DNA from: Hericium rajendrae | Taxonomy: Eukaryota; Basidiomycota; Agaricomycetes; Russulales; Hericiaceae | DNA length: 64,000 nt | Assembly: GCA_033439255.1 (NCBI GenBank) | Contig: CM065879.1 | Location: 290,501-354,500, forward strand | Direction: 5' to 3' | Shown here: one piece after another, positions 22,877-33,846 of the stretch | How the letters are laid out: each line of letters begins with the position of its first letter | Numbering within the stretch: position 1 is the stretch's first letter | Position numbers and translations under genes: made by a program | Notes under the pieces: generated by a model | Databases searched by the model: none | What the model was told of the DNA's origin: nothing | Seen by the model: the letters and a program-made list of their open reading frames with translations, nothing else

Positions 22877-23041
22877 CCGTAGACTGCGGTACATATCTAT
22901 GCAAGCCGACCCGTAACCTACGGTCTATTCCCAAATCCAGCTGGTTCGTGGCTTACGGACCAAAAACGGTGATTCCAGCTGGCTTTGACCAGCCCGTAAC
23001 TTACGGCCTTAGGCCACTTTTGTCTGGCCCGTAGGTTGCGG
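22877..23041. repeat. Array of five 13-bp quasi-palindromes
   Basis: CCGTAGACTGCGG (22877), CCGTAACCTACGG (22911), TCGTGGCTTACGG (22946), CCGTAACTTACGG (22994) and CCGTAGGTTGCGG (23029) all fit CCGTA-N3-TNCGG or a close variant. Spacings are 34, 35, 48 and 35 bp. The array ends about 12 bp from where similarity of the truncated protease to its neighbour copy breaks off. Confidence 0.7.
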
Positions 23042-23053
23042 CCAAAGTCACAC

Positions 23054-24162
23054 CATTGACTGTCGGGATAGTTGTGGAACAGCTGTGCATCGCCATTTTT
23101 GACCAGAATACGATTACTGCCGGTGTCGAGGATGGCCTGGATGTCTGACAGGATGTCCTGCCCATTCACATTGACCTTCGCGACGTGGACTGCCCAAATC
23201 CCGGACTTGCTATTATCTTGGTTTGCCATTCGGATGAGATTGTCCGCACCGGTCTGGAATTTGGAGGAGTCAAATCCGCCAAGCGTGACCTGCCCGATTC
23301 CCGGAGCACCATTCGTGCCTCGCCCCAGCTGAATACCCACCATGCTCTTCGGAATCAGACCAAACTCGAGAAGACCCTCGAGGAGCGTAATGCCTCCGGT
23401 GCACGTTGGTTTATCGATTTTCTGACAAGTCAGACTTCATCAATACATTCTATATGATGGTAAGCTGATTCTTGACTCACCCCGTTCGTAAAGCCAGCTA
23501 TCCCTGACGCAAGTAAGTTGGCTAGTTGTCCTGTCAGCGTGTCTGCAATCCCGATGGGGAAGCCCATCATGGTATCGAGAGCCCCGACTTTAACACTATC
23601 TCGAGCAACCGTCCCCTGAGCCCTGCTCCTTCCGCCTCCATATGAAATACTCCAAGGTATATTCAGATCCTCAAATGTTGTTGAAGAAGATGGTCCAAGT
23701 CCTTGGTTGTTTCCCTATCAAATGCAAGCTAGTATTTAGCCGCGAATTAGAGATTGAGCTTAGACGCGAACCCTCTGTGGACATGTTTCCGAGGCCACCC
23801 AAAATGTACCTGAGGCGGTGTCGAAGACAAACTTTGAAGCCTGGGACTGTGTTCCGAGAAGAATCCCCATCGTATAAGCTAGAGGCTGTCCTTGTCGTGA
23901 ACCCTCTGTGAGGCGAACATTGATCGTGCGTGGGGCACGTGCTGTGATATTCCTAGAGAGAATGATACATTATTGCTGCTAAAGTTGAAAAGGCATCCAC
24001 TCACGACAGATCGAGGATGTCATAATGTACGATGGGATAGGGCTGGCGCGCACCGAGAGCAGTGTCATGAGAACCAGTAGGGACGGCATGAGTGCCTCGA
24101 GACACGCTGAGCGCAATGACGACAGCGTTCAGAAGCACGGTAAATAAGTGATGGAGCTGCAT
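23054..24162 (-). pseudogene. Secreted aspartic protease (A1), truncated duplicate with DTA active site
   Basis: The exon structure mirrors the intact neighbour: exon 1 24005-24162 (signal peptide MQLHHLFTVLLNAVVIALSV), exon 2 23772-23952, exon 3 ending in AGFTNG, exon 4 starting KIDKPTCTGGITLLEG. The first catalytic motif reads FVFDTASGTFW, so the DTG loop has become DTA. The second reads AILDTGSNRIL and is normal. Translation follows the paralogue up to AQLFHNYPDS near 23054, then runs into unrelated DNA (the quasi-palindrome array), so the C-terminal third, about 100 residues, is missing. Introns and frames before that point are intact. I call it a pseudogene because of the truncation together with the active-site change. 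It lies in tandem, same strand, about 2.67 kb downstream of the intact gene. Confidence 0.75.
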
Positions 24163-25446
24163 GATTGTTATAGTGATGCAGAAATGAGCGAAGACGATGG
24201 GCGTGCCAGCGACCCAAAAAAATGAGATAGAATGAGCGATCGGGGGAAGGACCAGCCTTGCTGTGAGTGGAACCAGTGCTAGTACCTTATATACCATTAC
24301 AACGAAAGCTGTTGTTGATGAGCCAAGGCCTTCCTTCTGTATGGCTTTTCAATTTCGCCGGGGCCTCGTAAAGCAGACAAGCATGCTGTGGGAACATCGC
24401 GCATGTGCGCTCCCTCAGCGACTCCACTTTGCTCACGGCTTGCGACTTTGATTTGAGGTAGGCTTCCCAGAAGATTGAACACCTGAATATAGATCTGTCA
24501 CGTTATAACCATACAATCCATAGTAACGACAGTCAGTGCCACGAAGTGATGGATGATAGTAATGTTTCTGGAGCAACATCACTACGTGTGATAGAATCAA
24601 TCAGTTCAAAATGAAGAAGAATTTAATGACTGGACCTTACTGATGAAGCGTTAAGACATGGTTCCACGTGCGTGCGATGGGACTCGATATGCCGATGCCC
24701 GTGGGGCATACCGGCGTGACCATCCCCAATGACAGAATGTGAGCAGGTACGCCAAGAATACGCAATGCGAGCAGACCTCACGACTGTAGACCATCCTCTC
24801 TGCAGTATATTGAGATTCAATTCCCATATTACTGCTTTCTTGTCAGAGAAAGCGGTACAACAGCATATAGAGTACCTAACTTCGATGCTCAATGCCGGTA
24901 GCATCGGTAGCATCGGGGTTCTCAATATACCTTGGCGACGCTTCGACCCGATCCAGATCATGAAGTACTTAGTACTCACTATCAAATACCATCGAATTTT
25001 CCGGAGTAATGGAGGCAACTATAGCCTCAAGGTCATTCGTAACAGTTTGAAAGATCGATGGTTGAGGGTGGGCGATGTCTATTGACTCCAATGAAGGATG
25101 TCGATGCGGTTACCGTGACGACTTTTTGGTGGAGTTGGAAGAGTTCAGCTGTCGCTTAGTCATTGGACAGCATTAGTACTTACATATCTCATCGATTCAT
25201 CCGATGGATCATCTCGCTGCGGTCCGTGCGCAATGCAGGCCCGCCTGAGAGAGTCAGTAAAAAAAGTATACTGTAATAGTCTTCATTTCGTGATATTCAT
25301 TAAGCGAAAATCGTTGAGTATGAAGGCGGCTGTTCATCAACATCGTCCACGGTTGGCATTGGAAGACAGGTCGCACGATATTGAAAGTGCACTCGTTAAG
25401 ATAATATCGCAGCTAGTTGTAGTACCTCGTAGACTACCCCAAATAT
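24163..25446. other. Upstream part of the duplicated protease unit, copy A
   Basis: No gene is confidently seen. The stretch resembles 26835-28060: a TATA-like TTATATACCATT lies at 24287-24298 and again at 26960-26971, followed by GATGAGCCAAG and TTCTGTATGGC in both. GAGTTCAGCTGTCG occurs near 25141 and near 27953. This is one arm of a tandem segmental duplication. Confidence 0.5.
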
Positions 25447-26834
25447 TTACGCGTACTTCGCCAACGTGATCTCATTCGCATCTGAGTCGAGGATTTGATA
25501 GGCGCTCTTCATGAATGGTGTGCCAAGGATCCACCGGCGCGTGCTGCCAGAGGGTGGCAAATCCTGGATGAGGGAATAACAAAGGCCTCTGTTGCCTATT
25601 TTCATCCCAATTATGTCCAAGGGATTGATCGTGAATACAGCCGAGCCGACCTGGAAGGACATGGTCGGGATCTTCGTATGATCACAGGGCAGGCCATATA
25701 TGCCGTCTGGAGTCTTGACCGTCCCGGGATAGTTATGGAACAACTCCGCGTCACCATTCGAGACCATGATCCGGGTGGTGCCAGTATCGAGGAGGGTGTC
25801 GAAGTTCGATCGGACGGTCTGCCCACCCACATTGATGTCCCCGAGGCGCACCGCCCAGAGCCCGAGCCCGGTACGATCCTGATTTGCCATTCGGACGAGG
25901 TTGCCGGTGCCGGTCTTGAATTTGGAGGGGTCGGCTCCGCCAAGCGTGACCCGCCCGGATCCTGGTGCGCCGTTTTGGCCTCGTAACAATTGGATGCCTA
26001 TCATGCTCTTTGGGATCAAACCCGAAACAACGAGGCCTTCGAGGAGCGTAATCCCTCCGGTATGGGTCAGTTTATCGATTTTCTAATAAGTCAGAGTTCA
26101 TCAGTAAATATATTCTGAAAGATGGCAAGCCGACAGCTTTTGACTAACACCGTTCGTAAAACCAGCTACCCCCGACATATGAGAGTTGACTAGTTGTCCT
26201 GTCAGCTTGTCCGCGATCCCGATGACGAAGCTTAACATAGCGCTGAGACCCCTGATTTTGACACTGTCTCGGGCGACCGTCCCTGAAGCCGTGGTTGTAC
26301 CGTCTCCATATGCTGCGCTCCAAGGTATCTTCAAATCCTCGAACATTGTTGAAGAAGACGGGCCAAGCCCTTGGTTGTTTCCCTGTGAAATATAAGTTAG
26401 TATTAAATCGAGGTAGAGATTAAAGTTATATACGAACTCTCTGTGGACATGTCTCCGAAACCGACCAAAATGTGCCTGAGCCAGTGTCGAAGAGCATATC
26501 TGACGCCTGAGTGTGTGTTCCGAGTGTAATCGGCATCGTGTAGGCTAGCGGCTGTCCACCTTGTGACATCCCTTCCTTCAGCGGAACATTAATTACGCGT
26601 GGGGCACGTGCTGTGATATTCCTACAGAGAGTGCTCAATTATCGTTGCTCAAATTGAGCAGAGGCATCTGACTCACGAAAGATCGAGGTTATCGTATGAA
26701 ACAATGGGGTTGGACTGGCGCGCACTGACAACAGTGTCGCGAGAACCAGCAGGGACGGCATGAACACCTCGAGACATGCTGAGCGCGATGACAACAGCAT
26801 TCAGGAGCACGGAAAATAGATGGTCTAACTGCAT
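25447..26834 (-). CDS. Secreted aspartic protease, pepsin-like family A1
   Basis: Four exons, 26677-26834, 26438-26621, 26149-26382 and 25447-26082, join in frame to 403 residues. The signal peptide is MQLDHLFSVLLNAVVIALSM with a probable cleavage after VHA. Catalytic motifs are MLFDTGSGTFW (Asp near 98) and TLLDTGTTRIM (Asp near 291), the two aspartates of the pepsin active site. The flap-type sequence WSAAYGDGTTTASGT sits between them, and CYSLIQDLPP with WILGTPFMKSAYQI fits the C-terminal lobe. It should be an extracellular or vacuolar endopeptidase with acid optimum. TATA-like TATATAAG on the minus strand lies about 125 bp upstream. The second intron's donor GTTCGT is weak but keeps frame. 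A tandem duplicate at 23054-24162 is truncated. Confidence 0.85.
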
Positions 26835-26956
26835 AATTGGTTTAGTGATGCGGAAATGAGTGAAGATGATGGGCGTGCCAGCGACCCAAAAAAGAGGAAA
26901 AGAATGAGCAATCAGGTGAAGGACCAGCCTTGCTTTGAGCAGAACCGGTGTTCGTA

Positions 26957-26965
26957 CCTTATATA
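26957..26965 (-). promoter_or_regulatory. TATA-like box of the aspartic protease
   Basis: Minus strand GTATATAAGG, about 125 bp before the ATG at 26834. The same word is kept in the same place before the truncated copy (near 24287). Confidence 0.4.
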
Positions 26966-26971
26966 CCATTG

Positions 26972-28770
26972 GGAAGAGAACCGCTATTGATGAGCCAAGA
27001 CACTCCTTCTGTATGGCATTCTAATTTCGCCGGAAGCTTTGCTAGAGCGCATGAGCGTGCTGTATAACATCGCACATGGGCGCTCCTTCAGCGACTCCAC
27101 TTCACTCATGGTTGCAACTCTGATCTGTGGTAGGCTTCCCAGTATATTATACATCTGAATTTAGATGTGTCACACCGCAACCGAATAGTCCATAGTAATG
27201 ATAATCAGTGCCACTCACGAAGCGATACATGATAATGTTTCTGGAGCAATATCACTACATGTAACTGAATCAATCAGTTCAAAATGGAGAGTCTAATGAC
27301 TGGAACTTACTGATGAGGGGTCCAACTTGCTCCCATGGGCGCGCGATGGGCAGCACTCGACCAATACGATTGAGACTTTTTGGTAAAATCGCAAGTCTGT
27401 TCTGGGAGCCCTGTCATCGTAACACGCCAACGGGGCATCGGGCACACCGGGTTGACCGTCCTGCAACGACAGAATGTGAGAAGGTCTGCCAAAAATACGC
27501 ATTACAACTAGGTCTCATAACTGGATCATATTGTGTGGAGTGGATTGAGATTCGATTCGCTGCCTTTCCCCATCTTGCTACCTTCGCGTCGGAGTGCGCA
27601 GAAGGAGTACGCAGTCATACGGCGCGTGCCTAAGTTTGGTGCTCAGACAGGTAGCCTCAGACGTCTCGATATACCTTGACGACTGGATAGTATTCCCGAT
27701 CGAGATCAGTGGGTACTGTCAGAACATATCCGCTTTTCTTCAATGACGAAGGGCCGGAGGCAGCTGCAGCCTTAAGGCCAATTCGTGACAGTTACTATCG
27801 GTACTTGAGGCTGAGCGATGACTACTGAAAGTGGCTGGAGAGATTGACGGTCTGCATCGTCCGAGATGACAACACCGAGTGCAAGCTCAATGCAGGCTTG
27901 CTCGAGCATCTGTAGGATGGCCGTCATTGTCAGAGAGGTGTGATTCGGTGGCGAGTTCAGCTGTCGTTTGTCATCGTAGACAGCATCGGTACCTCACCGA
28001 TTTATCCGACTTGCAATGTGGTTGGTCCGCACGCAATACATTGATGAGGGGTTGCCGTCTGTTCTCGAGATAGAAAGGGTAACAACCTCACCAATATACT
28101 CATGGAGTGGCAGTATCCTGCGGAAGAGACTGCAAATGACGGGCGGTGCGGCGTCCTGGCGACGCACAATTCAATAAGTCACTCTAACAAAAAATGAATC
28201 AGTGGAAAAGGGCGATACTATGATTCAACGCCATTAATAGTAGCGCAAGTTGCCGCTCCAACTGAAGGGTACTTACCCGATCGTGATCACGGAAGACACG
28301 AATCTTTGGTTCAAACTTCAACAGAATACATGTTGATGGCGGAGCTTCGTAGCAAGAGCACGTTCTAAAGAGAGTCGGTAACAGGTGAATACGGGACGAA
28401 AAGACCACGTTCACGGAAAAGGCTGACCAGATATGTAATAGAAAAATAGAGGGAGGTCTGCACTTCTTTTGGCAAGTATTGTTAGAGAATTCAGGCTCGG
28501 CAGTGTCGTGCCTCCGTTTTGTATTGTTATCGTTGATGTGCTTCGTTAATTGGTGAGATATCCGTGGAGTAAGAATTCTACCTCCATCGGGAGTTTTATA
28601 GCGTGCAATCAAACCAACCATCAGACAGGTCGTCTCTTTGATACCGGCCGAGCACTGCACCTCTCAACTCAATGCCAATGTCATAGATCGTATAGGCCTA
28701 ATCAGATGTGGGAATCCAATACGCCACCAAGCTGGGCACTGAATATTCGGTCTGAAGATATTTCATAGTA
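26972..28770. other. Upstream part of the duplicated protease unit, copy B, plus unique spacer
   Basis: The sequence to about 28060 is the second arm of the tandem duplication (compare 24300-25260). From 28060 to 28770 no gene is recognised. Confidence 0.4.
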
Positions 28771-28774
28771 AACG

Positions 28775-28782
28775 TATATAAA
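28775..28782 (+). promoter_or_regulatory. TATA box of the Ser/Thr/Lys-rich secreted protein
   Basis: TATATAAA about 140 bp before the ATG at 28924, followed by a pyrimidine-rich leader (CATCTCATCTTCTCATC). Confidence 0.5.
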
Positions 28783-28923
28783 CCGGACGGAAGACTCACC
28801 AAATTCCTCAGCCTGGTTGCTCCCCACATCACTCATTTACTTCAGGTGCTGGTCTCCTGTAGTTTCCCCTCGTTCATTTCAGCCAATTATATCACACCAT
28901 CTCATCTTCTCATCTAAGTCAAC

Positions 28924-29855
28924 ATGCGCTCCTACGCCGCTGCGATCGCTGTCCTGTTGGCCGCCCAAGTCGCACCGTCACTTGCCGGTCCTTTGAAGTC
29001 AGTTTTCACTCAAGCGAAGCTCGTCTAGCGACTTACTTTGCCTTGAATTGTTTTCTAGTTTCGATGCCAGAGAGCCACAGTTGCCAGACGTCACTGTTTC
29101 CAACGATCAGCCTGGAATTACCCAAAGGTATGCAATCAGGCTCGTTAAGAGCTCTTAATCGAAAGTCTGAATATCGCACCTGCAGCGCCGCAGTTCTCAT
29201 GGCAAGGAAGACCACTAAGAAATCCTCGACCAAAACAAGCAAAACAGCCGAATCGAAGAAGACCTCCGAGTCGGCCAAGACCGAAACTTCGAAGAGCGAG
29301 ACTTCGAAGACCGCATCCTCGGACACCAAGTCGTCCAAGGCAACGGGCACATCGAAGACAAGCTCTTCCAGCAAATCCAAGGCAACCGGAAAATCGGCGA
29401 GCCCAACGAGCACCGGCACCATATCCATACTTTCCACGTCGCTCTCGCTGCCGCCCATGGGCGTCGGCCCTGATGACGGTCCGACGTCGAAAGTGACGCC
29501 CATTCCGTTCCCGGACCCTTCGGCTACCGATAAGACCAGCTCGACGAAGGGTGGCGGCTCGACGAAAGGCGGAAGCTCGAGCAAAGGTGCCAGCTCGACG
29601 AAGGGCGCCAGCTCGACGAAGGGCGCCAGCTCGACGAAGGGCGCCAGCTCGACGAAGACCTCTGCCAAGTCTGAGACGAAGACGTCGAGCACGTCGAAGA
29701 GTACTATCACCAAGGCAACGAGCAAGCGCGATGCGGCTCCATCGGATCCTACGCCGTTCCGGTATGTAAACGTTTTGGCGCAGAACGTACAAAGATGCTT
29801 AAGCCTTTTCGACAGCGCTGCCCGCCGGGAGATGGAGTTCGACGACCTTGACTAG
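28924..29855 (+). CDS. Secreted Ser/Thr/Lys-rich low-complexity protein
   Basis: Four exons, 28924-28997, 29059-29127, 29186-29761 and 29816-29855, give 252 residues. The N-terminus is a clear signal peptide (MRSYAAAIAVLLAAQVAPSL, cut near SLAG). The body from about residue 52 on is mostly Lys, Ser and Thr (KTTKKSSTKTSK), with a short hydrophobic break ISILSTSLSLPPMGVGPDD in the middle. Four tandem 18-bp units at about 29586-29657 encode KGASST repeats. The C-terminus is AARREMEFDDLD. No GPI signal is evident, and the many Ser/Thr would be O-mannosylation sites, so a wall-associated or matrix role is possible but only inferred. No named family. Confidence 0.75.
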
Positions 29856-30505
29856 GCGACGGAGGAAGATGGTCGGTGCTTGTGCCGAGGTCGCTTAGCC
29901 ATGTACATGATGCTAGGAGGGTGAAGACTGCACCTATCGTATGTTGAATATGATTGGTGTTTTGAACGCAGAGAATGTTGACACATCGTGTGCGCATTTA
30001 TATAAGACATCTGCGTGGAATTGGATCAACAGAGAATGAGAACTCGACGGATGGCCATACGGCATGGCACCACAACCGCCGTCACTCACGCAATCCATAG
30101 CGCCAAGGCGTTCTGGTACCAGCAACGATGGGGGAACCGACTATATGCGCCAGGCACGAGGATCGTGGATAACACCTTGGCAAAGACCCTAGGAATCTTT
30201 ATACGCCACGCAACGCACAAGCACTGTGTCATGGCATACGGTATCCGCCCTCCTGTGACCGTACCTCGGAGAAGGTTGAATGCACGTACTACTGCGTCAC
30301 GAGGCATGCTAGCTTGATCGACTCGAAAGTCCATCCTGAATCCAAGAGCGACTCCTAATATTTTAGAGTATAGGCTCTAATGTAGCTTAATTCCGCAGAG
30401 CGATCGCTCGAAGCAGCTTGTCCGTCTGAGATCTGGATTTCAATGCTATTCCCGCAGATTTGAAAGAGCAAGATCCTTACATATCATATAGAAAAGACCC
30501 AATGC
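29856..30505. other. Intergenic region
   Basis: No gene or repeat is recognised. It separates the convergent 3' ends of the secreted protein gene and the P450 gene. Confidence 0.4.
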
Positions 30506-32857
30506 TCATCCCCTCTTCACCGGCGACACCCACAACGGCAGCTGCGCCCCCGCCTCCATATCGCTCTTCAAGAACGGGCGCTGCACGAGCTGCGACTTGA
30601 TCTTGATTTCCTCAAACGGCACCGTCATGCCGAACTCGAACGCGCGCACCAGCGTATACAGCAGCGCCTTCATCCTGAGAAAGTCCTCAGTAATTTTACC
30701 ACTTAACGAAGAGGTACCCTTACTCGACGACAGAGAAGCGGTAGCCGATGCATGCGCGCGAGCCGCCGGAGAAGGCGAGGCTGTTGCCCCAGATGCCAGG
30801 GATGGCGTGTATCGCATCCGGTGGGCTCTGCCACCGTTCCGGGCTGGCAGAATACAGAATGAGCATATATCCGGGTGAATGAAATCCGATGCGTACTTAA
30901 ACTCGCGAGCGTCCTCGCCCCACAGTTCCTTCGAGCGGTTGACACCAAGAATAGGAATAAAGATAGAGTCGCCTTTAGCTATCCTAAAAGAAGCGGAGCC
31001 ATTCATTGCTAGTCAGAACGCCAGAGTTCCATGACCTACGTGACATTGCGGTGCCTCACACCCTTTCGGTCGGTCCACTCTACGTCCGTCGGAAGGATGT
31101 CATCCGTGTTCGCTGTCCGGACTGTGCTCGGCACGGGCGAGAAATGCCGCATGACTTCACGCACGACAGCATCGAGGTACTGCAGCGCGCTCAGGTCTTC
31201 CATGGTCGGGGCGTTCGTGTCTACAGAGAACAGTTCTTCGCGGAGCTTGGTCTGGACAGCAGGGTGGTTGGCGAGAGCAAGCAGTGCCCATGTTACGGCA
31301 GTGCTGTTTGGGCGACGCGGTCAGAAAGGCTCGTGGAGAAACAACGCGAGCAGCATACCTTGTTGTCTCATGCCCAGCGATAAGGAACGTCGGGACCTCT
31401 GAAATGAACGGGGTCAGATCAATTCAGCCAGACAACAGTGTACGTACGCGCAAGCACGTCAATGTCATCCATCCGCAAGTTCTCCGACAGGTCCGTCGCC
31501 ATATTCGCCTTGACAAGCAGACTCATCAGATCCCGGCCTTCGATATCCGTGCGACCGATTTCGACGGTCTCTCCTGTCTTCCTAGACTCAGCTGCAGCGA
31601 GCACTGCAGCCTTCTTCTCAGCCAGGAGCTGGTGGCCGATACGTGACATTGACCTCTGTGCATCGGCGGCCGCGCGCGACTGCTTCGTTGGCTAGGTGGA
31701 ATGTTAGAGCTCATAAATTACGCATGAAAGAAGGAAAAGGCACAATAAATTTCAAGAACGGGATGAAGACTCGGAGGACGTTGATAAATCCTCGACTGCC
31801 ATTGCCGCCGATCATTGTCCGTACTGCCACGTTGAGCTCATTTTCCTCTCCCTCCGCGTTGAGCGCATTAAAGGCATAGTTAAAGCCTGCATATATGAGT
31901 GCAAGGAATCGGGATGAATAATGATGAAGCCGACCTGCTAATCCAATGATATCAAGTGTCGTCTTGTTTAGCCATGGCAGAACGTCGATCTTGGCCTTGC
32001 CATCGGTAAGTTTCGTCTGCGAGATTTCGGCGTTCCAGATGTCACGAAGCTGGGAAAGGCGTTAGCAGGATGGATGCGTGAGAAGTAAAAGCACTGACTT
32101 GGCAAGATTTCTGCACAAAGATATCTGTGAGGGCGCGAACTTGTGTTGGGCCGAATGCCGGACTCTTCGATCCAATATGAGATCTTGTTAGAGTAAGGAA
32201 GAAAAGAAGTATACCATTATTCTCCGCTGATCAACAAGTAAGGTCACAACTGGCGGATTCATTATGAGGGGAGGATGCTGCCTACCTGTTTTTTGTGCTG
32301 GTCGCCTTGCAATGCAATCAAGATCAGACTGTCGTTATAGCTCGAGGAATTGACTGCCAACCTTCCACAAACAACAGGCCTGAAACGTTGATTCGACAAG
32401 ATTCAGGAATATGAAGGCGGAATAAACACACCCTGTCCGAGAATCTCTCCCAAGCTACGCCGAATCTGGTCAGGTTTTTCGTATATCATGGGATGAGCCA
32501 AAATATGATTTATGGCCCGCAAATCCAATGTCAACAGCCTATCTTTCTGTAGAATCCAATTTAGGTATCTGATCTACCAAATAAAACCTTGGCGAGACTC
32601 ACCATGAGGAAACCGTGATATTTGATAACAGGGCCGAACTCGTCGAGCCATTTCTCGTGGAGGACCAGTGCGTCTGCTTCGAAAATTTCTTTCATGTTGC
32701 CCCATATGAAGCTCGGCGATGTCGGTCCCGGTAAATTGCGTAGAGGCGAGAGATATGGGTTCATGAGAAACCGCCGTGCGAGCTTGTAGACGAGGGGGAT
32801 GGCGATTGCCAAGCCCGCCGTCCACAGCACCGTAGAGTTCATTGCGAGGAGAGTCAT
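30506..32857 (-). CDS. Cytochrome P450 monooxygenase
   Basis: This is a multi-exon P450, with start ATG 32857 and stop TGA 30506-30508. The N-terminal anchor [20 protein letters not shown] is followed by the Pro-rich hinge [12 protein letters not shown]. The I-helix reads [12 protein letters not shown] and is interrupted by an intron (donor GTATGC) before [10 protein letters not shown]. The ExxR motif is EVMR in [11 protein letters not shown]. The haem loop reads [13 protein letters not shown], matching FxxGxRxCxG with the Cys ligand. The C-terminus ends [11 protein letters not shown]. Many introns (roughly ten) interrupt it, and I see no disabling change in the motifs. It should sit in the ER membrane and use a P450 reductase. 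Sequence style fits basidiomycete-specific P450 clans, but I do not assign a CYP number or substrate. Confidence 0.85.
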
Positions 32858-32895
32858 GCTCGGAGGGAGTATGTTCAGATCAGAGCAGGTATCTG

Positions 32896-32904
32896 AACTT
32901 TATA
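32896..32904 (-). promoter_or_regulatory. TATA-like box of the P450 gene
   Basis: Minus strand GCATATAAAG about 40 bp before the start codon at 32857. Confidence 0.4.
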
Positions 32905-33846
32905 TGCCCAAGGAGACCGGCCTAGGGTATTAATGTGGGAATTCGAAAGCCTCGGGGTGCGACGTACGCAAGTCAGGAGCCGGTGTGCTGACGCGGATCC
33001 GGCCAACCTGTTTTAGGCTCACGTCCTCCCCGTGATCAAGCTGAATCAGCAAACTGCCACCCAAGCAAGTTATGAGACGGCTGAGTGCTGTGTGTTGGGG
33101 GAGACAGGACTGTGGGTGGGGTCAACAGCGACCGGCAGCGATGAATGGTCCCGACGGCCCGACGGACGACAGCTGCCTCAGATCAACTGGACGCCTTCAG
33201 GTCCTGAATTAGCGCTCCTTCCCACGAATCAAGCCAAAGTAAAAGAGACAGATGCCCAACGTCGTGTACGTCGACGTGCACGAGTACGCGGCAAGATAGA
33301 GGACGCGTCGAGGCGGACGTGAACAGGATGGGACTCGACGACGCGCAAACACCATGCCGGCCGCAGTTCAAACTCAGTTTGTTGTCAGCCACAATACTCA
33401 ATCATTCCTTCCTTCCCCACTGATGATCGCATCGAGGCAAGTACTTGACCTGGCCCTACTGCAGCCAGCACCAAGATCATTATACTCTGATAAAGCCTTG
33501 GTCGATTCGAGAAAATGCATGACTGACAGGAGCGAGTCGCAAAATGTTTCTCTCTTTTGTCACATACTTACCGACTAGCGGAGACCATCCGTCGCATCCG
33601 AGCGGGATGAAATTTGCTTCCGAGCCTTGAATGTCTCAGTATTGTCGCAGCTCCATTGTTGAGGTCCTATTGTTCCTCGATAATCCTACTTAAGCAGGAC
33701 AGTCGTCGTTCTGTAACGGCTAAACTCCCCATATCTTGGTACGAAAGGCAGGCCACCAGCAATACAACGCTACTTCCACTGCTGTCTCACAATACTTTGC
33801 ATCATCGAGTCTCAGAAAATCTAGCTATAAGATCAAGTATCTCATC
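32905..33846. other. Intergenic region
   Basis: No gene is seen. It holds the divergent upstream regions of the P450 and the F-box gene. Confidence 0.4.

Noticed and set aside
29033-29792. Minus-strand frames opposite the Ser/Thr/Lys-rich gene
   Set aside because: They are low-complexity complements of the repeat-coding exon, while the + strand has a signal peptide and clean splice sites.
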